Positions 7,104 through 12,629 of a stretch of DNA of 12,629 bases are shown here, in pieces; within the stretch, counting starts at the first letter, position 1, and the number at the start of each line of letters is the position of its first letter. The notes below the pieces were generated by a model that saw only the letters and a program-made list of their open reading frames with translations, ran no database searches and was not told the DNA's origin. The position numbers were made by a program, and so were the translations under genes. The stretch covers positions 1 through 12,629 of the forward strand of contig DXGG01000079.1 in NCBI GenBank assembly GCA_019114015.1. The letters are read 5' to 3'. This stretch comes from Candidatus Onthomorpha intestinigallinarum (GTDB lineage: Bacteria > Bacteroidota > Bacteroidia > Bacteroidales > P3).

Positions 7104-7859
7104 TTACCAAATAATTTCTTTTGAGTCAAATACCGGACCGTCGGTACATGTACATTTATACCCTTCATGTGTGTTTTGTGCACAACAAAGGCAAGCGCCT
7201 ATACCACATGCCATTTTGTTTTCCAATGAAACAAAGCATGGGATTCCTTTTTGCTCAAAAAAACAAGCTATACTTTGCATCATTGGGCTCGGCCCGCATG
7301 TATATACCGTGTCATATACATGATTCATTACGGTATTCTCCGTTACCAAACCTTTTTGGCCGAAACTTCCATCTTGGGTTGATATGTACACATTACAAAA
7401 TGATTCGAATTCGTCTAATGGTATCATCTGTTCCTTTGTCCTGAACCCCATAAGCATGGTCGGTTTTATGCCTTGTTTGTGAAAGCATTTGGACAAGTAC
7501 AACAGAGGAGCGATACCTACACCTCCGCCAACAAGCAAAACATCGTTTCCTTTAATGTCAAATCCGTTGCCGCATGGATAAATCAGATTTACCGTTTGAT
7601 TTTCTTCAAGGTTGGAAAGTTCATTGCTTCCTTTGCCGACTTTCTGAATAAGCAGGTATAAAGAATTGCTTTCTTCATCGACATCGTGTATGGATATTGG
7701 TCTTCTGAGTAATACGGAACTCGGTTGTATTGTTTGAATCTCTACGAATTGACCGGCCTTTACGGGAGCTAATTTATCTTTGGACTGTAATTTCAGTCTG
7801 AAAAATGTCGGATTTAATGCCTTGTTTTCTACTATTGTAAAATCGCTGCAATATTTCAT
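7104..7859 (-). CDS. pyrK: Dihydroorotate dehydrogenase B, electron-transfer subunit
   Basis: Iron-sulfur flavoprotein that takes electrons from PyrD and reduces NAD+, letting pyrimidine synthesis run without quinones. The 251-residue product follows the ferredoxin-reductase plan. A FAD-binding beta-barrel carries RRPISIHD (52-59). A nucleotide-binding half carries LLVGGGVGIAPLL (108-120) and TCGPSPMM (187-194). A C-terminal [2Fe-2S] site carries CGIGACLCC, with Cys218, Cys223 and Cys226 as expected ligands and Cys238 before TDGPVF as the fourth. Extra cysteines at 225 and 236 make the exact ligand set a prediction. The start MKYCSDFTIV was chosen over an ATG 39 nt upstream that lies within the predicted promoter. 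pyrK precedes pyrD on the same strand. Confidence 0.95.
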   Translation of the reverse strand: MKYCSDFTIVENKALNPTFFRLKLQSKDKLAPVKAGQFVEIQTIQPSSVLLRRPISIHDVDEESNSLYLLIQKVGKGSNELSNLEENQTVNLIYPCGNGFDIKGNDVLLVGGGVGIAPLLYLSKCFHKQGIKPTMLMGFRTKEQMIPLDEFESFCNVYISTQDGSFGQKGLVTENTVMNHVYDTVYTCGPSPMMQSIACFFEQKGIPCFVSLENKMACGIGACLCCAQNTHEGYKCTCTDGPVFDSKEIIW

Positions 7860-7895
7860 TTTTTTTGATTTCGTTCGTTGTTCCCAAAACGAATA

Positions 7896-7903
7896 CAAAA
7901 GTA
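7896..7903 (-). promoter_or_regulatory. Predicted -7 promoter element of pyrK-pyrD
   Basis: The minus strand reads TACTTTTG, an exact match to TAnnTTTG, 36 nt upstream of the pyrK start. No TTTG -33 element stands at the usual distance. A 6-bp inverted repeat (TTCGTT 7870-7875, AACGAA 7888-7893) falls in the predicted leader; its meaning is unknown. Confidence 0.55.
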
Positions 7904-7934
7904 CAAGAAAATATTTAATTACTGAATTTATCTG

Positions 7935-7942
7935 TATCTTTG
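7935..7942 (+). promoter_or_regulatory. Predicted -7 promoter element of the DUF4249-like lipoprotein gene
   Basis: TATCTTTG followed by CAG is identical to the glnN element and matches TAnnTTTG exactly, 20 nt upstream of the ATG at 7963. It is back to back with the pyrK element, only 31 bp apart, so the two promoters share their upstream DNA. A short inverted repeat GTTAC-aa-GTAAC (7946-7957) lies between this element and the ATG. Confidence 0.6.
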
Positions 7943-7962
7943 CAGGTTACAAGTAACAGAAA

Positions 7963-9000
7963 ATGTTTGCTATGAAATATTGTTTTAGATTGATTATTCC
8001 ACTTGTTGCAGTTTGTTCGGTTTTCACATCTTGCGAGGTGGAGTTTGATCCTAATGGAGAGTGGAGGCCGACTACTGTGATATACGGATTAATGGATCAG
8101 GATGATGATACTACTTTTATCAGAGTGCAGAAAGGATTTGTGGGTGTTGGCAATTATTTGGAATTTGCCAAGCAAAAAGATTCCGTTTACTATAAGCCGG
8201 AGGAAATAGATGTTTTTATGGTTTCCTATTATCCATGGGAAAAAGAAAATGTGAGAGATACCTTTTGGTTCAACTATACGGAAACATATTCAAAACCGGA
8301 AGGAGATTTTTACAGTGAAAAGGCACCTGTCTATTATTGTGTGACAAAAGGTAGATTGAGTTATGGTGAAGAACTGAAAAAAGAATACAAGATAATCGTT
8401 AGAAATAACAAAACAGGCGGACAGACCTATGCGACTACGCGACTGATAGGTAATTATGATATAATTTCTCCGAATTATTCGATGCGTTTTCAACGTGATG
8501 GAGACAATTATATTTTAAAGTGTCAGTGGTACAATATCAATTCCTCTTCCGCTGTCAATGGAGAGGGTATAACGGCGAAGATGTATCAACCGGTAATACG
8601 ATTTTTTTATGTTGAAAATGGCAACGAAACATATGTTGATGTTCCTTTGCCGTATAAACTTAATACAAGCACTCAGTATGGCGTCGTAATGAACAGCAAT
8701 GTTTATCTTCAAGACATATTGAACGGCATAAAGAAAGAACTGAATTATGAAGCGGTCCGTCGCTGGACGGAGAAGAATGTGTTCTGTGAACTTTATATCA
8801 ATTCCTGTGATTTGTCCATGTTTGAGTATTATGGTAATTCCTTGCAGCAAGGCAATTATCTAACCGATAATGGTATATATACTAATGTGAACAATGGTTA
8901 TGGTTTGTTTGCATCACGCAGACGGGCTGTGAAGGTGGAATTTACGGAAACGGATAACAGATTTGTTGAAGGTCTGAAGGATTTGGATATTGGTTTTTAG
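7963..9000 (+). CDS. DUF4249-like outer-membrane lipoprotein
   Basis: The 345-residue product begins with a hydrophobic signal (about 8-20) and a lipobox ending at Cys24 (VFTSC), so it is predicted to be a lipoprotein. The mature part starts EVEFDPNGEW. The family call rests on overall plan: a lipid-anchored N-terminus, an early beta-strand segment PTTVIYGLMDQDD, a Ca2+-independent-looking beta-rich body, and the C-terminal YTNVNNGYGLFASRR, which resembles the 'N-NGLGIFG' ending of DUF4249 proteins. The function of this family is unknown. Many members sit beside TonB-dependent receptor genes, but none is here, and the gene appears to stand alone. A second in-frame ATG (7972) would remove three residues and keep the signal. 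Confidence 0.75.
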   Translation: MFAMKYCFRLIIPLVAVCSVFTSCEVEFDPNGEWRPTTVIYGLMDQDDDTTFIRVQKGFVGVGNYLEFAKQKDSVYYKPEEIDVFMVSYYPWEKENVRDTFWFNYTETYSKPEGDFYSEKAPVYYCVTKGRLSYGEELKKEYKIIVRNNKTGGQTYATTRLIGNYDIISPNYSMRFQRDGDNYILKCQWYNINSSSAVNGEGITAKMYQPVIRFFYVENGNETYVDVPLPYKLNTSTQYGVVMNSNVYLQDILNGIKKELNYEAVRRWTEKNVFCELYINSCDLSMFEYYGNSLQQGNYLTDNGIYTNVNNGYGLFASRRRAVKVEFTETDNRFVEGLKDLDIGF

Positions 9001-9043
9001 TAATTTATAAGGTTGAATGCTAAATTAATTGATTATAATTTAC

Positions 9044-9051
9044 TACTTTTG
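9044..9051 (+). promoter_or_regulatory. Predicted -7 promoter element of tig-ychF
   Basis: TACTTTTG followed by CAAG matches TAnnTTTG exactly, 45 nt upstream of the tig start codon. An AT-only 7-bp inverted repeat (TAAATTA 9021-9027, TAATTTA 9036-9042) lies directly upstream, where a -33 element would overlap it. No clear -33 is visible. Confidence 0.6.
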
Positions 9052-9096
9052 CAAGCTAAATTCTGAGTTGTAGAAATAAAAGACAAAAGACATAGT

Positions 9097-10467
9097 ATGA
9101 ATGTAACGAAGGAAACGACAGGAGATTTGACGGCAGTTTTGAAGATAGAGGTATCTTCCGAAGATTACAAGGAAGCCGTAGAGAAAGAATTGAAAAATTA
9201 CAGGAAGAAGGCAAACATGCCTGGATTCAGGCCGGGACAGGTGCCTATGGGTTTGATAAAGAAAATGTATGAAAAGCCTGTAAGGGCAGAACAGGTGCAG
9301 AATGTGATGACTGAGGCCATGTACAAATACATAGACGATAACAAGATAGAACTTCTGGGTACTCCTATGGCAAATAACGATAAAACTCCTCAGATAGATT
9401 GGGACAATCAGTTCGATTATACGTTTTATTTCGACATAGCTTTGCAACCTTCTTTTGATATAGATCTCAGCTCTCAAAATACTACGTATTACAGAATAAC
9501 ACCTACTGATGATATATTGAACAGATTTGTAGAAGATATACAACGCAGATTCGGAAAATTCGAAGTACCTGAAACTGTCGGAGAAAACGATTTGGTTTAT
9601 GGAGAAATCAAGGAACTGAATCAGGAGGGTAATGTAAAGGAAGGAGGTATTCAGACTCCTACTTCTTTGTCGGTTGATTTGATTTCGATGGTTACCATAA
9701 AAAAGAAGTTTTTGGGTGCAAAGAAAGATGATGTCATAGTGTTTAATCTTGCCAAGGCATTCAAGAATGTTACTGAATTGGCTGCAATGTTGCGCATAGA
9801 CAAGGAGAAAGCCAAGGAATTTAAATCCGATGTAGAGTTCAGGATAAGTTCAATAAGCAGAATAACCAAGCATGAGTTGAATGAAGAACTCTATTCCAAG
9901 GCTTATGCCAATAGGAATATTAAAACTGAGGAAGAATTCAGGCAGGCGGCAAAAGAGGATCTTGTAAATACGTATTCCAAGGAAGCCGACCGTTATTTCC
10001 TGAATGAGACAAGCAAACAATTGGTTGAGACCTCCAAGATAGAGTTACCTGACGAATTCATGAAACGTTGGCTTATTGAAACGAATCAGGGTAAGGTGGA
10101 TGAAAAGGAAATAACAGACAATTACAATACATACAGAGATTCCATCAAATGGCAGTTGATAGAATCCAAGTTGATGGAAAAATACAAACTTGAGGTAAGC
10201 AAGGATGAAATAAAGACGTATTATAAAGATGCCTTGATATCCAATTATTTCCCTGTTGTTGAGAATGAAACGGAAGAGCAGAAAAACGAGAGGGAGAAGT
10301 CCATTGAGAAAATCGCCGACAATATGTTGGAGAACAAGGAACAGGGCAAACAGGTTTACGAATACTTGTTTGATCAAAAGTTGACCGCTACATTGAAATC
10401 ACAGACAAAATGCGAAATCAAGGAGATTTCAATGGAAGATTTTTCACAACTCATTAAAAAACAATAA
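9097..10467 (+). CDS. tig: Trigger factor, ribosome-associated chaperone
   Basis: Binds near the ribosomal exit tunnel and shields nascent chains. The 456-residue product has the family length. The N-terminal ribosome-binding domain (about 1-115) contains GFRPGQVP (43-50), matching the ribosome-docking loop GFRxGxxP. A central FKBP-like region (about 155-250) starts near FGKFEVPETVGENDLV, but it lacks the readable aromatic active-site pattern of E. coli trigger factor. As far as I recall, Bacteroidota trigger factors share this, so prolyl isomerase activity is doubtful. The helical C-terminal chaperone domain runs to the end. Its stop codon abuts the ychF start. The frequent tig-clpP-clpX order is not seen here. 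Confidence 0.95.
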   Translation: MNVTKETTGDLTAVLKIEVSSEDYKEAVEKELKNYRKKANMPGFRPGQVPMGLIKKMYEKPVRAEQVQNVMTEAMYKYIDDNKIELLGTPMANNDKTPQIDWDNQFDYTFYFDIALQPSFDIDLSSQNTTYYRITPTDDILNRFVEDIQRRFGKFEVPETVGENDLVYGEIKELNQEGNVKEGGIQTPTSLSVDLISMVTIKKKFLGAKKDDVIVFNLAKAFKNVTELAAMLRIDKEKAKEFKSDVEFRISSISRITKHELNEELYSKAYANRNIKTEEEFRQAAKEDLVNTYSKEADRYFLNETSKQLVETSKIELPDEFMKRWLIETNQGKVDEKEITDNYNTYRDSIKWQLIESKLMEKYKLEVSKDEIKTYYKDALISNYFPVVENETEEQKNEREKSIEKIADNMLENKEQGKQVYEYLFDQKLTATLKSQTKCEIKEISMEDFSQLIKKQ

Positions 10468-11571
10468 ATGTCGTTGAAGTGTGGTATAGTTGGTTTGCCT
10501 AATGTAGGCAAATCAACTTTGTTTAACTGTTTGTCAAATGCCAAGGCACAAGCAGCGAATTTCCCGTTTTGTACGATAGAGCCCAATTTGGGAGTAATTA
10601 CGGTTCCGGATGAAAGACTGAATGTGTTGGCCGAACTGGTCAACCCTGAAAGAATAGTTCCGACCACTGTTGAGATAGTTGATATAGCTGGTTTGGTCAA
10701 GGGAGCAAGTAAAGGTGAGGGTTTGGGTAACAAATTTCTCGGAAACATAAGGGAATGTGATGCAATTATTCATGTGTTGAGGTGTTTTGATGATGATAAT
10801 GTAGTGCATGTTGACGGCAGTGTGGATCCTATCCGAGACAAGGAGATTATAGACCTTGAGTTGCAGTTGAAGGACCTTGAGACAGTTGAACAGCGTTATG
10901 CTAAAGTGGAGAAGGCAGCAAAAACAGGCGGAGACAGAGAGGCGAAAAGTTTGTTTGAGATACTAAAACGCTATAAGGAGGCTTTGGAGCAGGGAAAGAG
11001 TGCGAGAACAGTGGTATTTGAAAACAAGGACGATATAAAATTGGCCAAAGAGTTGTGTCTGCTTACAGCCAAGCCGGTGTTGTATGTCTGCAATGTGGAT
11101 GAACAGAGTGCGGTAAACGGGAACAGATATACGGAATTGGTTGAAAAAGCTGCAAAGGAAGAAGGTGCGGAAATATTGGTTGTTGCGGCAAAGATAGAGT
11201 CGGACATAGCCGAATTTGAAAGCATGGAGGAAAAACAGATGTTTTTGGAGGAGTTGGGATTGAAGGAATCTGGCGTTTCTCGACTTATAAAATCAGCTTA
11301 CAGATTGTTGAATCTTCAGACTTTTCTTACGGCAGGTCCTCAGGAGGTCAGGGCATGGACCTTTACCAAAGGATGGAAAGCTCCTCAGTGTGCCGGAGTG
11401 ATACACTCCGATTTTGAAAAGGGATTTATAAGGGCAGAGGTGATAAAATATGACGATTATGTAAGGCTGAAGGGAGAAACTGCATGCAAAGAGGCCGGCA
11501 AGATGTCTGTAGAAGGGAAGGATTATATAGTTCAGGATGGAGATATAATGCACTTTCGTTTTAATGTGTAG
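10468..11571 (+). CDS. ychF: Redox-responsive ATPase YchF (OBG/OLA1 family)
   Basis: Conserved P-loop ATPase that binds ribosomes and is linked to oxidative-stress responses. The 367-residue length is standard. Motifs are G1 GLPNVGKST (9-17), G3 DIAGLVKGASKGEGLGN (72-88), and NVDE (209-212) in place of the NKxD that gives guanine specificity, the hallmark of ATP preference in this family. His114 (VVH), in the position of the family's hydrophobic-cap-replacing histidine, and a C-terminal TGS domain (about 282-365, ending VQDGDIMHFRFNV) are present. A coiled-coil insertion lies around 125-175. The ATG follows the tig stop with no gap (TAAATG), so the two are expected to be co-translated. A strong terminator follows 32 nt after the stop. 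Confidence 0.97.
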   Translation: MSLKCGIVGLPNVGKSTLFNCLSNAKAQAANFPFCTIEPNLGVITVPDERLNVLAELVNPERIVPTTVEIVDIAGLVKGASKGEGLGNKFLGNIRECDAIIHVLRCFDDDNVVHVDGSVDPIRDKEIIDLELQLKDLETVEQRYAKVEKAAKTGGDREAKSLFEILKRYKEALEQGKSARTVVFENKDDIKLAKELCLLTAKPVLYVCNVDEQSAVNGNRYTELVEKAAKEEGAEILVVAAKIESDIAEFESMEEKQMFLEELGLKESGVSRLIKSAYRLLNLQTFLTAGPQEVRAWTFTKGWKAPQCAGVIHSDFEKGFIRAEVIKYDDYVRLKGETACKEAGKMSVEGKDYIVQDGDIMHFRFNV

Positions 11572-11603
11572 TTTATTCGGGTTTATTCACTGATGAACAT
11601 TTT

Positions 11604-11645
11604 AAAGCAACCGAATCATTTGTCAAATGATTCGGTTGCTTTTTT
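11604..11645 (+). terminator. Strong intrinsic terminator after tig-ychF
   Basis: An 18-bp perfect stem is formed by AAAGCAACCGAATCATTT (11604-11621) and its complement (11625-11642), with a GTC loop. It ends in a run of six T (11640-11645). This is a textbook rho-independent terminator closing the tig-ychF transcript. The left arm also begins with an A-run, so weak function in the other direction is possible. Confidence 0.95.
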
Positions 11646-12003
11646 ATGATTCAAGTCGGAGAGATTGTATTGCTATTATTTATTTTTTCTTTCATGGGTC
11701 AAAGTAATAAAATATTGACAACTATGCAAGAGTTGTAGTCAAAAAATGAATGACCGAAAAACAGTGTAGTGATAATGTATTTTTATTTTAATTATATATT
11801 TATTCTTCGGATTTTCAACAGTTTATCTTCATTATCTGTCAGTATGGAATACTGATAAAAATAGAATGATTGAAAAATTATATGGGGTTTTATTTGGTTT
11901 ATATTATAAACTTGTTTATTTTTGCCAAGCAAATAGAACATTAATAGTTTTTTATGGTGTTGTGATTTGCTGAATTGATTTTATAAACTTAAAAGTAGTT
12001 ATT
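11646..12003. other. AT-rich spacer between ychF terminator and the DUF2141-like gene
   Basis: This 358-nt stretch holds no convincing gene. It contains two imperfect inverted repeats: TTGACAACT (11715-11723) with AGTTG-tag-TCAA (11731-11742), and CAGTAT-gga-ATACTG (11840-11854), which extends through TTAT/ATAA after a 4-nt bulge. A 30-codon open frame (11646-11738) starts in the terminator's T-run and encodes a hydrophobic segment, GEIVLLLFIFSFMG; it is described as a speculative finding. The promoter of the downstream gene lies at 11893-11924. No tRNA fold was recognised. Confidence 0.6.
11893..11924 (+). promoter_or_regulatory. Predicted promoter of the DUF2141-like gene
   Basis: A TTTG -33 element (11893-11896) and TATTTTTG -7 element (11917-11924) are separated by 20 bp, the same spacing as the acpP promoter. 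The -7 matches TAnnTTTG exactly. The start codon lies 79 nt downstream, leaving an AT-rich leader. Confidence 0.6.
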
Positions 12004-12405
12004 ATGAAACGAATTAAATGTTTGTTAGTGGTTTTGACAGTTTCTTTCATTTCTTGTTCTACATTGATAGCACAAAATAAGGAAGATGTATCTGTAAAAG
12101 TAGTCAATATTCCAAGTAAGACAGGGAAAATCCTATTAGCCCTTGATCAAGGGAATTACTATGGATATTATGCGGTGGTGGATGTTGTAGATTCACAAGC
12201 AGAAATAAAACTCGTAAATATTCCCAATGGGAAATATAAAATCTACGTTTACCACGATACCAATAATAATTGGATATTAGACAAGAATGATAAAGGTATT
12301 CCAGTTGAGTATTGTGCTATACAAAATATAGAAATTAAGGAAGATGTTCGAAAGATATCAGTTGCTTTAGAGAATGTCAATGCATATGGTAAACCCTCAA
12401 AATAG
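12004..12405 (+). CDS. Small exported DUF2141-like protein
   Basis: The 133-residue product starts with a clear signal peptide: basic MKRIK, then a hydrophobic core to about residue 17. Two processing routes are possible: signal peptidase I after LIAQ (residue 24), or lipoprotein processing at Cys18 in FISC. The mature part reads as a small beta-sandwich: VSVKVVNIPSKTGKILLALDQ, a central LVNIPNGKYKIYVYHD, and then D85-TNNNWILD-KNDKGIP. The 'lP-GxY-i-v-HDxNxNxxlDxxxxGiP' pattern is what I recall of DUF2141 proteins, whose function is unknown; the acidic Asn-rich loop could bind a metal. It has its own predicted promoter and no partner gene in the window. Confidence 0.75.
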   Translation: MKRIKCLLVVLTVSFISCSTLIAQNKEDVSVKVVNIPSKTGKILLALDQGNYYGYYAVVDVVDSQAEIKLVNIPNGKYKIYVYHDTNNNWILDKNDKGIPVEYCAIQNIEIKEDVRKISVALENVNAYGKPSK

Positions 12406-12479
12406 ATGATATTATGAAAGAGAATGGTTTTTCGGAAAAAGAAAGTGTGGAACTGCAATACATGATATTCGGGAAGCCG

Positions 12480-12629
12480 GATAGAACCCGAAATGAAAAA
12501 AAGAGCTAAACATCTGCAAATATAACCATTGATTTTCTGTACTTTATGTGGTATCAGATTCGGGAATGACTTTTTAATTTGTCTTAATCCGTTGCAAGTT
12601 TCTTCGGGATGTATGGGAACATTTACGGG
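12480..12629 (-). pseudogene. Possible degraded C-terminal transposase fragment running off the window
   Basis: From the right edge the minus strand is open and reads ...EETCNGLRQIKKSFPNL..., then KINGYICRCLALFF. This resembles, from memory, the C-terminal 'L-x-QIExSFxxLK ... RIxGHIxxCFLALxL' region of IS4/IS1634-type DDE transposases. The stretch normally between these two parts seems shortened, and the frame then runs on without recognisable sequence into the DUF2141-like gene. It is an edge fragment with a weak match, so it may be decay or chance. No terminal inverted repeat was found. Confidence 0.25.

Noticed and set aside
9021..9042. TAAATTA/TAATTTA inverted repeat before tig as a terminator for the DUF4249-like gene
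   Set aside because: The stem is only A-T pairs with an 8-nt loop and would be too weak to terminate; at most it is an operator next to the tig promoter.
11571..11592. GTTTATTC repeated twice just after the ychF stop, and once more at window position 15-22
   Set aside because: Short AT-rich words in unrelated contexts; no further similarity around them, so not treated as attachment sites.
12468..12492. TTCGGG/CCCGAA inverted repeat downstream of the DUF2141-like gene as its terminator
   Set aside because: Only 6 bp with a 13-nt loop and no T-run after it; A-rich sequence follows on the plus strand.
12414..12509. 31-codon plus-strand frame just after the DUF2141-like gene
   Set aside because: No ribosome site, no recognisable family, and it overlaps the weak minus-strand transposase-like reading. 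It has the length expected by chance.

Overview
The window looks like chromosomal DNA of a Bacteroidota bacterium, most likely of the order Bacteroidales. Four things point there. Genes are preceded by the Bacteroidota -7 promoter element TAnnTTFG-type motif (consensus TAnnTTTG), often followed by CAG, and strong Shine-Dalgarno sites are rare. Glutamine synthetase is the large type III form. Dihydroorotate dehydrogenase is the two-subunit PyrD/PyrK type. Two exported proteins belong to families common in this phylum (DUF4249-like lipoprotein, DUF2141-like protein). The DNA is moderately AT-rich. Almost everything is housekeeping, and all eleven main genes are intact.

Layout. (1) 17-2795, minus strand: glnN (glutamine synthetase III) then purN (GAR transformylase), 13 nt apart, probably one transcript. 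(2) 2796-3034: divergent control region holding promoters for glnN and acpP and a 7-bp direct repeat with 10-bp period. (3) 3035-6160, plus strand: a tight run acpP-fabF-rnc-lipA (acyl carrier protein, ketoacyl-ACP synthase II, RNase III, lipoyl synthase). fabF and rnc are 2 nt apart and rnc overlaps lipA. The theme is fatty acid synthesis and its lipoyl branch, which starts from octanoyl-ACP. (4) 6170-7859, minus strand: pyrK-pyrD, converging on lipA with only 9 nt between stop codons. (5) 7963-9000: a DUF4249-like outer-membrane lipoprotein gene, divergent from pyrK. (6) 9097-11571: tig-ychF, trigger factor and YchF ATPase, abutting as TAAATG and closed by a very strong intrinsic terminator at 11604-11645. 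(7) 11646-12629: an AT-rich spacer, a small exported DUF2141-like protein with its own good promoter, and a right edge that reads weakly like decayed transposase sequence on the minus strand.

The most interesting signal is an RNA hairpin written inside the first hundred bases of rnc (4599-4636). It has 16 consecutive base pairs (one G-U), and one further U-A pair would leave a GUAA (GNRA) tetraloop. It lies over codons for a segment that I recall as conserved in the family. Since RNase III of other bacteria autoregulates by cutting a stem in its own leader, this is a credible autoregulation or operon-processing site placed inside the coding sequence. The same RNase III also has an unusual double-stranded-RNA-binding domain that lacks the usual GxGxSKK signature. 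No CRISPR array, tRNA, rRNA or intact mobile element is visible.
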